From: Gammaproteobacteria bacterium HGW-Gammaproteobacteria-15
GTDB taxonomy: Bacteria; Pseudomonadota; Gammaproteobacteria; Enterobacterales; Alteromonadaceae
Direction: 5' to 3'
Assembly (NCBI GenBank): GCA_002840125.1
Contig: PGZF01000001.1
Coordinates: 1,183,237 to 1,247,236, forward strand
Length of the DNA stretch: 64,000 nucleotides
Position numbers and translations under genes: made by a program. The notes beneath the pieces are model-generated. The model was not told where the DNA came from. It ran no database searches and was given only the letters and a program-made list of their open reading frames with translations. Below are positions 26,567 to 35,169 of the stretch, piece by piece. Position 1 is the first letter of the stretch; each line of letters opens with the position of its first letter.

Positions 26567-27209
26567 CCGCGCCACCGTCAGTTTGTTTGGCAATACTGTT
26601 CATCAGCTTAATGCCGACCATTTCCATAGTATCGATAATGCTGGCTGTTTTGCCCTGCAGTAAGGCATGAACAAACACCAGTGGAATGGCAGTAATAAGA
26701 CCAAAAGCAGTAGTGTTCATTGCTACCGAAATACTCGATGACAGCAAGCTGGCTTTCTCTGAAGGATCAGCATTGGCCACCGCTGAAAACGCGGCAATTA
26801 AGCCCATAATGGTACCCAGTAAGCCAAGTAACGTGGCTACGTTGGCCAGGGTGGCCAGAAAAGGCGTGCGTTTTTGCAGACGCAGGCTGTATTCCAGTAC
26901 CACCTCTTCCATCGCGTATTCCATATCTTCACGCTTGGACGATGAGCGCAGCCGGTGTACGCCACTGGCCAGCATCGCCAGGATCGGAGCACTACTGCTG
27001 GCGGCCAGTTGTACAATGCGGCTGGTGTCGGCCTGCGCTACTGCACTTTGTACCTGCGCCATAGCGCGCTGGTTTACGCCATACACACTGCGTAAAAACC
27101 ACCAGCGTTCAACGGCAATAACGATGCCAAGCACCAGGATAAAAGCGATAGGGTAAATAAACACGCCGCCTTCCTGTAAAAACCGAACTATGCCGTTTAA
27201 CAACTCCAT
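26550..27209 (-). CDS. MotA/TolQ/ExbB-family proton channel protein
   Basis: 219 residues. Three membrane segments: about residues 15-35 (GVFIYPIAFILVLGIVIAVE), 125-150 (LATLANVATLLGLLGTIMGL) and 165-190 (SVAMNTTAFGLITAIPLVFV). The GLLGTIMGLI and NTTAFGLITAIP motifs are diagnostic of TolQ/ExbB. It forms the pentameric stator channel in the inner membrane with the two ExbD proteins encoded next. It lies 13 bp after a small exported protein gene. Target partner not fixed by sequence; the operon context argues against classical iron uptake. Confidence 0.93.
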   Translation of the reverse strand: MELLNGIVRFLQEGGVFIYPIAFILVLGIVIAVERWWFLRSVYGVNQRAMAQVQSAVAQADTSRIVQLAASSSAPILAMLASGVHRLRSSSKREDMEYAMEEVVLEYSLRLQKRTPFLATLANVATLLGLLGTIMGLIAAFSAVANADPSEKASLLSSSISVAMNTTAFGLITAIPLVFVHALLQGKTASIIDTMEMVGIKLMNSIAKQTDGGADDKKA

Positions 27210-27222
27210 GAAAAATGTCCTC

Positions 27223-27525
27223 TTATTGCTTTTGTGGATTAACTGTTGGGGTAGCCGCGCCAGCCTGGTTGCCCTGCTGTACAGCGATAAAACGTAAAAA
27301 TTGCTGCCGATCCAGTGGCGACAGTGCAGGCACCGGCTGGGTTAATGGCTCGCCGGGAATGCGGATCACGCTAACCGGGCTTTGCCACGGCAGCACATAA
27401 ATGGTTTTCGGTTGTTCCTGATTACCGCTGATGGTGCTTTCCACCTGTACCTGCTGCGTACGCTGTTGCGCCAACAGGCTAAAACTGGCCACTAACACTA
27501 TGCCAACTAACATCAGCCTATTCAT
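27223..27525 (-). CDS. Small exported hypothetical protein
   Basis: 100 residues with a signal peptide (MNRLMLVGIVLVASFSLLAQ). The mature part is short, polar and Pro-rich (VLPWQSPVSVIRIPGEPLTQ, PVPALSPLDRQQFLRFI) and has no cysteine. I do not recognise a family. The start overlaps the previous TPR gene by 8 nt and the stop is 13 bp from ExbB, so it is cotranscribed with the motor. A periplasmic accessory to the motor is the likely role by position only. Confidence 0.7.
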   Translation of the reverse strand: MNRLMLVGIVLVASFSLLAQQRTQQVQVESTISGNQEQPKTIYVLPWQSPVSVIRIPGEPLTQPVPALSPLDRQQFLRFIAVQQGNQAGAATPTVNPQKQ

Positions 27526-28126
27526 TAGCTGCCTCCTGATCCAATTGTTGTTCCAGCAGTGCCAGCCAGGCTTTCGCCTGCTCGTCTTGTGTCATGGCAT
27601 AGTATTGCTGGTAGTGGTAATGCGCCGCTAAGGGCTCGCCAAGGTACAACTCATATAAAAATGCCAGATTTTTATGCACCAGGGCGTAATCTGGTTGTGC
27701 CTGTAACGCCCGCTGAAAATGCCGCTGCGCCTGGCGGAAATTACCTTGCTGACGGGCCAGTATGCCAAGCAAATTATGGCTGGCACTATGAGCGGCAGAG
27801 GCATTCACCGCCTGTTGCAGGCTGCTTTGTGCGCCGGCAGCATCACCGCTATGCCACTGGCTTAAAGCCAGGTTATACCAGATACCGGCAAAGCTGCTTT
27901 GCTGCGCCGCCAGCGCGCTGAATAGGTTTTGTGCTGCACTATACTGGCCGGCGACTAACAACGCTTTGCCCTCATCAAACTGTTGTTGCTGCACCGCGCT
28001 TAATTGCGGTGCTGCAACAACAGGTGTTACAGGGGCAGTATTAACCGGCAACTGGCTGCAAGCGGCCAGGCTGCATAAAGCTGCAGCCAGCAAATACTTA
28101 ACCAAAGCGGGCTTAATCAGCGGCAT
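27518..28126 (-). CDS. TPR-repeat lipoprotein
   Basis: 202 residues with lipobox LCSLAAC (Cys about residue 22). Tetratricopeptide repeats span about residues 50-170, for example FDEGKALLVAGQYSAAQNLF, IWYNLALSQWHSGDAAGAQS, HNLLGILARQQGNFRQAQRH and YALVHKNLAFLYELYLGEPL. Such lipoproteins are scaffolds at the outer or inner membrane. It overlaps the big TPR gene upstream by 14 nt and the small exported protein gene downstream by 8 nt. Comparable TPR lipoproteins occur in myxobacterial gliding clusters (AglT-like), supporting a motor-scaffold role by analogy. Confidence 0.8.
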   Translation of the reverse strand: MPLIKPALVKYLLAAALCSLAACSQLPVNTAPVTPVVAAPQLSAVQQQQFDEGKALLVAGQYSAAQNLFSALAAQQSSFAGIWYNLALSQWHSGDAAGAQSSLQQAVNASAAHSASHNLLGILARQQGNFRQAQRHFQRALQAQPDYALVHKNLAFLYELYLGEPLAAHYHYQQYYAMTQDEQAKAWLALLEQQLDQEAANE

Positions 28127-30968
28127 CGGCTACTCCGGTATAAGCTTCGGTTTTATTAAATTTAGCCGGCAGCAACTGCGCCAGCCGGATAAAACTTTGC
28201 TGCACCCAGTTGTCCCATACCTGCTGTTGAGTCAGGCGGGTATTTTGCTGGTAAATAGCAATGGCCTGCTCTTCAAACGGAAACGCCTGCTCTTCCAGCA
28301 ATAGCTCGTATTCTTCCAGCGCCAGCTCGTCCAAGCCTTTGGGCCGGTCTGACTGCAGTAAAGCCGTGGCCATTTGCTGATATAACTCAGCCACTCTGAA
28401 CTGGGCCTCACTTACCAGCGAGGCTACACCGTAACTAATGGCTTGTTCATAGTGCTTAATAGCACCACTCATATGCTGACGTTTTTGCTGTAAGCTTTGC
28501 CGCAGCGGATGGCTAAGCCTGATTGCGGCAAATACACTGCTTTCGTGCTGCCCCAGTTGCAACAGCGCCTGCGCCGCTAACTGTTGGGTGCGCTCGTTTC
28601 CTTCGCTGGCAAACTGCTGCTCAAAGCTGGCGATTTTTTCCCGCCAGAAGTTTTGCCGCGCCAGATCCCGCTGCTGCTGATACAGCTGCACCAACTGATA
28701 CCGCGCTTCCTGCGCCAGCAGATGCGGCTGCGGGTACCTGTTGGCATAGCTGCGCCAGGCATCAAGCGCTTTGTCACGGCTGTTGGCGCGCTGATAATAT
28801 TGTGCCGCCAGATAAAGGGCTTCGCGCTGTTGCTGCGCATCACCTTCGCTGCTCAGTGTTATTAGCTGAGCGGCGGCTTTGTCCCATTGCTCAGCTTGTT
28901 CGTAACTGTCCAGCAGCAGCGCTTTGGCGGCCACCGTGCGCTCGGTACCGGGATAACGCTGAATAAAGGCATTTAGCAGCGTAATTGCTGCCGGATAATC
29001 CCTTGCAGCCAACTGTAACTCTATTTGCTGATAAGCAGCGGCTTCGTGATATTCCGATTGTGGCAATGCGCTTAACAAACGCTGTAAATGCGCCTGCACT
29101 GCCAGCAGTGAAGCATCTTTTTGCTGTGCCTGCTGATAAATACTGGACGCCAGTTGCGCGGTTAACAGTTCGCGGCGCTGCGCGGGCAGTTGCTGTTGCA
29201 GCAAGGCGTTAATACTCTGCTCGGCGGCGGCATATTGCTTCAGCGCCAACTCACTCTGGCTTTGTAAAAACTGCGCTTCCTGCACTAATGCGCGCTGGCT
29301 TGGCGCTGCTGAGTTTTGCGTAGCTGGATTATCAATACGCGTAGCTAGATTATCAATATTGCCGCCCCAATTAATCACATCAGCGCTGTGCAGCAGTACG
29401 GCCTGATAATCCTGCTCACGGTAACGCTGCTGCAGCTGTTGCAGTGCAACCTGCTGTGCTGCGGGGTGCTGGCGGTGCTGCGCTACAAACCGGCTTTGCT
29501 GTTGCCACAGTGCCAGCGCTGCGGCGTCACTTTGTGACGATAACTGTTCACTGAGCAGTAAAGCTTTATAAGCCGCATCCTGGGCGGTAAATAAGCTGGC
29601 ATCGGTTAACGGTGCCTGATAACCAAGCCAGGTATAAAGCTCAAGCGCGGCAGCATGCTGGCCGGCACCGGCATAAGATTCTGCCAGCAGATAGTTAATA
29701 TCCGCCTGCGGGTATGCGCTGTTTGGCGTTTGCTGTAGTACTGTCAGCATGTTTTGCCACAGCGGTATGGCCGCGGCAAAGCCGGTTGTTCTGTCCTCGC
29801 CCTGCAACGCCGTGGCACGGGCATAATGGGCGCGGGCAAAGTAATCCAGATACTGCAGCAATAATGGCTGCACCTGCGTAAGCTCGACGCTGCGGGCCTG
29901 CTGCCAGAATGCTGAGCCCGGGCCAAACAGACTGATATATTCCTGCTGGGCAGCAAGAGCTAAGTCAGCTTCACCGGACGCCAGATAATGCTCAATCAAC
30001 AGCAACTGAAACTCTGCTGCCGTGATAGTTGCCGGATAATGCTGAATAAACAGCCGGTAGCTGTGCAGGCTTTCGCTCAGCAGTTGTTTTTCAGCTAAAA
30101 AACGTGCCAGTGTCTGATACAGCTCGGCCACATACACTACAGAGCGCTCACCACTGCGATAACGCACCCGCTGTAATAGTGCCTGCAGGCTTTCTCCCTG
30201 TTGCTGGTAACTGAGTGAAATACTTAAGGTGCGCAGTACTTCACTGCGCAGGCTTTGCTGTGGCAGGGTGTCTTCGGTCAGCAGTAATTCAGTGTAGGTA
30301 TCATCCAGCAGATGCAAAAACTGCTCATCGGCTTGTTCAAACTGCTGTAACTTAAAGTAGCTCCAGCCAACCATATAGCGGGCGTGCTGCTGTAAGATCG
30401 GGTCGGTGCCATTCAGCACGGCTAAATAGGCGGCTAAAGCCGCTTCGTAATCAGCAAAGCTGTAGTGAATATCAGCTTTACGAAACCACACTTCGCTGGC
30501 AAAGGGTGACGACGGATAATCGCGCAGCAAAATATCCAGCTGCTGCAGGCAGGCGTTTTGCTCGGCCAGCAAATCGTAACTGCGCGCCAGCTGATAGCGG
30601 ATCAGCTCGTTGTTTGGCTCTTGCGGATAATCACGCAGCAGTTGCTCGTAGCGCTGCACTAAAGCACGCAGTGCGACTTGCTCCTGCGCCGTTGGCAGCT
30701 CAGATTGCTCTAGTTGGCTGGTATGCATTTGCGATAAGCGGTACAAAATACGTTTACGCGTTTGTTCTGCGGGCTGCATGCTGAGTATTTGCTGGTATAT
30801 CAGATCCAGTTGTTGCTCGCTTACGCTAAGCTCAGCAGACAGCATACTGCGGTCAAACGCTGGTAAGTCAGCCAGCCGCGGCCGCTTATTTTGTTCAGGC
30901 ACTGAACTACAACTTTGCAGCAGTAAACCACAGGCTGCAGCCAGCATGCTGATCCTTAGCAGGCTCAT
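28113..30968 (-). CDS. Large TPR-rich lipoprotein scaffold
   Basis: 951 residues. Lipobox GLLLQSCSS (Cys about residue 20). Nearly the whole chain is helical repeats of TPR/outer-membrane-assembly type, e.g. NELIRYQLARSYDLLAEQNA, EVWFRKADIHYSFADYEAAL, LQHARYMVGWSYFKLQQFEQ, ERTVAAKALLLDSYEQAEQW, and YQLVQLYQQQRDLARQNFWR. No catalytic motif. The protein is very rich in Gln, Leu and Ala. ATG overlaps the preceding stop as ATGA. A 21-bp tandem duplication is present at 29318-29359. A large periplasmic scaffold joining the motor to outer-membrane parts is the simplest reading. Confidence 0.78.
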   Translation of the reverse strand: MSLLRISMLAAACGLLLQSCSSVPEQNKRPRLADLPAFDRSMLSAELSVSEQQLDLIYQQILSMQPAEQTRKRILYRLSQMHTSQLEQSELPTAQEQVALRALVQRYEQLLRDYPQEPNNELIRYQLARSYDLLAEQNACLQQLDILLRDYPSSPFASEVWFRKADIHYSFADYEAALAAYLAVLNGTDPILQQHARYMVGWSYFKLQQFEQADEQFLHLLDDTYTELLLTEDTLPQQSLRSEVLRTLSISLSYQQQGESLQALLQRVRYRSGERSVVYVAELYQTLARFLAEKQLLSESLHSYRLFIQHYPATITAAEFQLLLIEHYLASGEADLALAAQQEYISLFGPGSAFWQQARSVELTQVQPLLLQYLDYFARAHYARATALQGEDRTTGFAAAIPLWQNMLTVLQQTPNSAYPQADINYLLAESYAGAGQHAAALELYTWLGYQAPLTDASLFTAQDAAYKALLLSEQLSSQSDAAALALWQQQSRFVAQHRQHPAAQQVALQQLQQRYREQDYQAVLLHSADVINWGGNIDNLATRIDNPATQNSAAPSQRALVQEAQFLQSQSELALKQYAAAEQSINALLQQQLPAQRRELLTAQLASSIYQQAQQKDASLLAVQAHLQRLLSALPQSEYHEAAAYQQIELQLAARDYPAAITLLNAFIQRYPGTERTVAAKALLLDSYEQAEQWDKAAAQLITLSSEGDAQQQREALYLAAQYYQRANSRDKALDAWRSYANRYPQPHLLAQEARYQLVQLYQQQRDLARQNFWREKIASFEQQFASEGNERTQQLAAQALLQLGQHESSVFAAIRLSHPLRQSLQQKRQHMSGAIKHYEQAISYGVASLVSEAQFRVAELYQQMATALLQSDRPKGLDELALEEYELLLEEQAFPFEEQAIAIYQQNTRLTQQQVWDNWVQQSFIRLAQLLPAKFNKTEAYTGVADAAD
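29318..29359. repeat. 21-bp in-frame tandem duplication within the large TPR gene
   Basis: gcgtagctggattatcaata plus c (29318-29338) is followed by gcgtagctagattatcaata plus t (29339-29359). In the protein this yields two neighbouring IDN-x-A-T units, IDNLATR and IDNPATQ. The copies differ at two bases. It looks like a recent slippage duplication in a linker. Confidence 0.85.
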
Positions 30969-32812
30969 GGCTGGCCTCCGCTGTTACCGGCACGCTTTAG
31001 CAATACCAGTTCCATCACCCGGGCCAGTGATTCTTTATTATGTCGCTGTAACAGTTGCAGCCGCGCAATGTCCTGCTGGCGGTGCTGTTGTAACCGCTGA
31101 TTCAGCTGTGCTAATAACTGCTGTTGCAGGCTTAGCAGTGCCAGGTTCAGCTGTTGCTGCTGTGTGCTTAATTCGGTTAAGCGTTGCTGTTGCCGGCGTA
31201 GCTGGTCAGTTTGTGTGCCTTGCCGGCGCAGTGCCTGAAGGCGGTTGTCCAGCTCGGTAAGCGCTGTACTGATTTGCTGTTGTAACCGGGTAAGCCGGTA
31301 TTGTTGCGTGGCGTTATCTTCATAATATTGCCACTGCAGCAAACCACGCAGCCGTGTCAGACGGCGGTTGTAATTATCGGCCTGCGCCAGCGGTAACTGC
31401 TGTAAATGCTGCTCAGCACGCTGCAACCGGCTTACCTGCTGGTGCAGCTTGCCCTGCGTCAAAGCCAGCGGCAGGCTGTTGTCAGTTAATGCACTGACTT
31501 GCTGCTGTATTGCCACAAACTCAGCCATTAGTTGCTGGCGCCGGGCACTCAGCTGTGGCAACTGGCTGCTAAGTAATTGTTGTTGCTGCTCTAGCTTAAA
31601 TTCCGCTGTTTGCTGCAGGCTGCTAAGCCGCTGCTGGCGCTCTGGCGCGGCGTTAAGCTGCTGTTGTAGGGCAAGAATATCCTGCTGCAACCGGTACAGG
31701 CTGTTGTCGTTAGTTAACTGTAATTGCTGCCACTGGCTGGCACCTTGCAGCAACTGCTGCACCTGAAGCGGATTTGCCTGCTGATTAATCAACTGGTATT
31801 GCTGCTGATAATAGTTGTCGGCCCAATTGTAGGCCGCCAGTGCCTCATCGGGTTGCAATGCCCGCTCTAACTGCTCGCCAATACGGGTTGCCGCTTGCCA
31901 GGCAATATTACTAAACGGTTGCTGGCGGATCTGTTGCTGTAATACCGCCAGCAAAGCCGGAATATGCCGCTGTTCGGTAAGAATATAGCTGTATAGTTCC
32001 AGCGCATTGCTGCTAAGTACACTGTCGCGGCCAAAATTAGCCAGAATCGCATCAGCGGCGGCGTAATCCTGCAGCTGAATATGCAGCTGAGCCTGGGTAA
32101 GTTGCAGGTAATCATCCAACGCCTGCTTTTCGTGCTGTGGATAAACAAAACCGTCCGGGCGATTTAATATACTCCAGCGCCCGGAAAACAGCTGCTGCCA
32201 GAAGCCTTGTTCGGCCGGCGTGACAAATTGCTGCTGTAATCTGGCCAGCCAGTTAAGCGCCTGCTGCGGCTGCTGCTTTGCCAGCACCAACGCCTGATTG
32301 CTGATGACATAAGGCATTTCTGGCTGATTTGCCAGTGTGACAAAATCAGGCTGTGGCGGTACGCTAATATCCGGCCAGTGAATAAGCTGGCTTAGCAGTT
32401 GCTGCTGGCCACGCCAGGCACCATCGGCGGTAATATTAACCTGCTCCAGATACTGGCGGGCGGCAGTTTTATTACCCAGTTCTAACTGATAACGGGCAAA
32501 CTGCAATAAGGCAATATTCTTCAATGCCTGGGGTACGGCTTTATCGTCTGCCGGTTGCGCCAGCACTTGCTCCAGCGCAGTAGCCGCGTGTTGTGGCATA
32601 GTCAGCTGTAAGTACAAACCGGCTTCCAGCAGGTGGGTGCGGCCATCCTGCTGCGGTGCCAGTTGCAGCGCTTCCAGCGCGCTGGCAGGTTGTTGCTGAT
32701 AAAAGGCCCACGCCGCCTGGCGATAATGCTTTTCGCTAAGCGATACCGGTTCTGCCATCACAAAAACTGATAGCAATAACAGGCTTATGGGCAATATCAG
32801 TCGTTTGACCAT
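30965..32812 (-). CDS. Exported TPR plus coiled-coil protein
   Basis: 615 residues with a signal peptide (LILPISLLLLSVFVMA). The first 370 residues contain helical repeats of TPR type (HYRQAAWAFYQQQPASALEA, FARYQLELGNKTAARQYLEQ). Residues of about 370-600 are strongly coiled coil, dominated by Gln and Leu (RLQQDILALQQQLNAAPERQ, LRRQGTQTDQLRRQQQRLTE). No family name recognised. It overlaps the preceding gene by 16 nt and the following by 4 nt. Probably a periplasmic structural partner of the two TPR lipoproteins. Confidence 0.75.
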   Translation of the reverse strand: MVKRLILPISLLLLSVFVMAEPVSLSEKHYRQAAWAFYQQQPASALEALQLAPQQDGRTHLLEAGLYLQLTMPQHAATALEQVLAQPADDKAVPQALKNIALLQFARYQLELGNKTAARQYLEQVNITADGAWRGQQQLLSQLIHWPDISVPPQPDFVTLANQPEMPYVISNQALVLAKQQPQQALNWLARLQQQFVTPAEQGFWQQLFSGRWSILNRPDGFVYPQHEKQALDDYLQLTQAQLHIQLQDYAAADAILANFGRDSVLSSNALELYSYILTEQRHIPALLAVLQQQIRQQPFSNIAWQAATRIGEQLERALQPDEALAAYNWADNYYQQQYQLINQQANPLQVQQLLQGASQWQQLQLTNDNSLYRLQQDILALQQQLNAAPERQQRLSSLQQTAEFKLEQQQQLLSSQLPQLSARRQQLMAEFVAIQQQVSALTDNSLPLALTQGKLHQQVSRLQRAEQHLQQLPLAQADNYNRRLTRLRGLLQWQYYEDNATQQYRLTRLQQQISTALTELDNRLQALRRQGTQTDQLRRQQQRLTELSTQQQQLNLALLSLQQQLLAQLNQRLQQHRQQDIARLQLLQRHNKESLARVMELVLLKRAGNSGGQP

Positions 32813-33303
32813 GGCTGCACAATAAATTCAGGTTGGTAATTACTGCTGCGATCTTTTACCTGCAGCTCCAGCAGTACCGCATCTTCTGCTTTATTAAAAC
32901 GGTAGCTAACTGCGCGGCGGTAGTCGCGGTTATCCGGCCCTTTACCAACAAATACTGCCGTCAGGTTATGCTCTCCGGCCTTAATATTGCCTTTGTACAG
33001 CGGCTGGATAGCGCCACGTTTTAACGCATCCCACTGCTGGGCGGTATATAAATGGCCCTCTACCGGTTTGTCGTTCAGTATTAGTTCAACACTGTCGAGC
33101 TGGAAAAACTGGCCGCTGTCTACCGACAAAAACACAGCAAGCTGGGTTTGCGGTGGAAATAACAATTCCTCTTCCAGCAAAAACAGCTCGCGGTTTAACT
33201 GAATAACCTGCTGTTTCAGTTGCTCCAGCTGATCGCTGACGGGCGCATTGGCACCAGCCTGGGCGCTTAGCAACAGCAAACAACTTAGTAGTAGCACTCT
33301 CAT
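32797..33303 (-). CDS. Exported coiled-coil/beta hypothetical protein
   Basis: 168 residues with signal peptide (MRVLLLSCLLLLSAQAGA). Residues 22-50 form a coiled coil (DQLEQLKQQVIQLNRELFLL). The rest is beta-rich: LAVFLSVDSGQFFQLDSVEL, LNDKPVEGHLYTAQQWDALK and AGEHNLTAVFVGKGPDNRDY. The pattern of a short coiled coil plus a beta sandwich could mean a periplasmic adaptor. It lies 29 bp after the DUF3570 gene and overlaps the next TPR gene. Family not known to me. Confidence 0.7.
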   Translation of the reverse strand: MRVLLLSCLLLLSAQAGANAPVSDQLEQLKQQVIQLNRELFLLEEELLFPPQTQLAVFLSVDSGQFFQLDSVELILNDKPVEGHLYTAQQWDALKRGAIQPLYKGNIKAGEHNLTAVFVGKGPDNRDYRRAVSYRFNKAEDAVLLELQVKDRSSNYQPEFIVQPWSND

Positions 33304-33332
33304 TCTTTTGTCCTGTTAAAAAGTAAGCCCGG

Positions 33333-34463
33333 TTAAAAATACAGACTCAAAAACGCCCGTAGCACATTGGCGTCCAGCCGGTACAAGGGTTCCAGGCCAA
33401 CGTCGGTGTCGTTGGCGGTTACGTCACGAAAATTGTTATAGCTAAAGCGAATATGATCCCACTGCAGGTTAAGTTCGGGTTTGGCTTGCGGCCAGAAATC
33501 CCAGCCTGGCAGGCGGTAACTGGCCCCGACACCAAAGGTCCAGTTGGTAAAGTCGCTCAGTTCTTTGTCACGCGCCATAAAGTTTTGCTGGCTGGCAAAT
33601 TCAAATAAGTCACGGTAAAACTCAGCCTGGCTTTGACTATACCAGCGTATTTTGGCGTCCAGCGTCCAGCGCTGGCTAAGCGGATGCACATATTCCAGCT
33701 CCGCATCCAGTGCACGGATATCCCAGCTGTCCTGATAATGGCGCAGGTTAAAGCTAAGTGCGGCGCGGTAGGGCAAATACACCTTGTTCACCAACGCCAC
33801 AGCCAGTGCGTTGCGGGTAGAGGGATACACTTCGCTTTGATAGCCGTAGCCCAGCGGTTCGGTATTATCACGATAGCGCACGCTGCGATATGGGTTATTT
33901 AAAAAGCCTTCGTCTAAATCAACCTGCACATTCAGCGCACTGATCCAACTGCTGCTAAGCACCTGGGTCCAGCCCAGTTTATAGTTGTAGCGTTTTACGC
34001 TTTCGCTAAAACTTTCATCGCCGTTGCGGCCGACGTCGTCATCGCCAAGGCCAGCCTCCAGGCTAAGGGTGGTCATGCCGCCAAAGGTGTCATGTGCTAT
34101 GGCAAAAGACACCGATTTAGCCTTGTAATCGTCTTCATCGCTTTGAGCATAGTTGGCGCTTAAAATGCTGTTACCGGCCAGATAATCAATGCCAACACGC
34201 TTTTCATGGCGTGTTTCACTATAAGCCGATGCTGTGGCGACTACATCAATAGAGGCACCCGACACGGTATCTATGTAGTAATAGGCCGATAATGACACCG
34301 TCTGACCGGCTTTTTTCCGTAGCATCACCGCAGGGCCATCAATAGACACACCACCACCCTGGTAACTGTGGTACATCAGATCAGCCCTGTCTTCCGGCAA
34401 TACAGCCGCCTGCGCTACTGAGCACATAAAGTACAGCAACGCTAACAGCCTAGTTACAACCAC
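33333..34463 (-). CDS. DUF3570 outer-membrane beta-barrel-type protein with DxVSGAS motif
   Basis: About 376 residues from GTG 34463 (GGAGG eight bases upstream, 14-nt overlap with DUF4266). A longer start at ATG 34484 is possible. Signal region LLALLYFMCSVAQA. The remainder is amphipathic strands ending in aromatic residues (AYYYIDTVSGASIDVVATAS, YNYKLGWTQVLSSSWISALN, FTNWTFGVGASYRLPGWDFW) and a terminal FLSLYF, as in outer-membrane barrels. DTVSGAS (bases 34251-34271) resembles the D-x-[IV]-[ST]-G-A-[TS] motif flavinylated by ApbE. From memory, DUF3570, DUF4266, thioredoxin-like and ApbE genes often occur together; this operon repeats the first three, with apbE 15 kb away. Confidence 0.82.
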   Translation of the reverse strand: MVVTRLLALLYFMCSVAQAAVLPEDRADLMYHSYQGGGVSIDGPAVMLRKKAGQTVSLSAYYYIDTVSGASIDVVATASAYSETRHEKRVGIDYLAGNSILSANYAQSDEDDYKAKSVSFAIAHDTFGGMTTLSLEAGLGDDDVGRNGDESFSESVKRYNYKLGWTQVLSSSWISALNVQVDLDEGFLNNPYRSVRYRDNTEPLGYGYQSEVYPSTRNALAVALVNKVYLPYRAALSFNLRHYQDSWDIRALDAELEYVHPLSQRWTLDAKIRWYSQSQAEFYRDLFEFASQQNFMARDKELSDFTNWTFGVGASYRLPGWDFWPQAKPELNLQWDHIRFSYNNFRDVTANDTDVGLEPLYRLDANVLRAFLSLYF

Positions 34464-34674
34464 AACCACCGCCTCCACTGCCATTTGCGCCTTTGGCGGC
34501 TTCACGCGAGTCCTGCACGTGGGCAACATGCTGCAATGCCACCGGGTGGCGGCCAAACGCCATGATCGGATCGGCCAGTTTGTCGCGCTCGTAGGGTTTA
34601 ACCCAGGGCTCCATACCGGCACAGCCACTGAGTAACAGCAGCACCGCTGCGGCGCTTAGCAGATGTTTATTCAC
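34450..34674 (-). CDS. DUF4266 small lipoprotein with GGGGCGCN tail
   Basis: 74 residues from GTG 34674 (AAAGG upstream; 8-nt overlap with the tlpA-like stop). This start gives a clean lipoprotein signal MNKHLLSAAAVLLLLSGCAG; the upstream ATGs at 34701 and 34740 would add an unlikely leader. The mature part has WVKPYERDKLADPIMAFGRH and ends SGGGGCGCN. W-x-x-P-Y-E-R-x-x-L-A and the Cys-Gly-Cys-Asn tail are DUF4266 hallmarks. The function of the family is unknown; the tail could bind a metal or be modified or disulfide-linked by the adjacent TlpA-like protein. Confidence 0.85.
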   Translation of the reverse strand: MNKHLLSAAAVLLLLSGCAGMEPWVKPYERDKLADPIMAFGRHPVALQHVAHVQDSREAAKGANGSGGGGCGCN

Positions 34675-35149
34675 GTAATAAACCTTTGATGTCGTCTTCA
34701 TATTTTTTTTCATACCCCGGCTTATATCCGCGGTGCACACTGCGCACCTTACCGTCTTTATCCAGTATCACTGTGGTGGGCATTGCCTCTACGCGATAAT
34801 CTTTCGACACACTGTTATCAACATCAAACAGAATAGGAAACGCCACCAGCACCTTGCTCAGGTAGGCTTTGGCAGCGGAGCTGTCGTTTTCAACGTTTAC
34901 GCCCCATACCTGGACCCCCAGCATCTGGTATTTTTGCGCCAGTTTATCCAGCGCCGGCATTTCCTGAATACAGGGGCCGCACCAGCTGGCCCAGAAGTTA
35001 ATCAGCATAATGTCGCCACGCTGCTCGGCTAAACGCAGGTTATTGCCATCCAGTGCCTTTAAGGTGAAATCGGGTGCGGCTTGCGCCTGTACCGTAGCTG
35101 ACAACCCCAGGGCCAGTAGCAGCATGCTGCTTTGTATTAATCGCTTCAT
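34667..35149 (-). CDS. TlpA/ResA-like periplasmic thioredoxin
   Basis: 160 residues with a signal peptide (LIQSSMLLLALGLSATVQAQ). Thioredoxin fold with active site WASWCGPC (about residues 53-60), preceded by MLINF, and cis-Pro motif EAMPTTVILDKDG. TlpA/ResA proteins reduce disulfides in the periplasm, commonly cysteines of apocytochromes c or metal-binding proteins. In this operon the CXXCH proteins and the DUF4266 Cys-Gly-Cys tail are candidate substrates. It precedes DUF4266 with an 8-nt overlap. Confidence 0.93.
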   Translation of the reverse strand: MKRLIQSSMLLLALGLSATVQAQAAPDFTLKALDGNNLRLAEQRGDIMLINFWASWCGPCIQEMPALDKLAQKYQMLGVQVWGVNVENDSSAAKAYLSKVLVAFPILFDVDNSVSKDYRVEAMPTTVILDKDGKVRSVHRGYKPGYEKKYEDDIKGLLRE

Positions 35150-35169
35150 TACTACCTCTGTATCAACAA

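Noticed and set aside
24589..27209. Iron-siderophore TonB system
   Set aside because: No TonB-dependent receptor or iron genes adjacent; the TonB-like protein ends in an AgmX/PglI-type domain and the context is TPR/haem proteins.
28113..32812. CAG/CTG-rich stretches as a true DNA repeat array
   Set aside because: They encode Gln/Leu-rich helical repeats without a constant DNA period; only the 21-bp duplication at 29318-29359 is a real tandem repeat.
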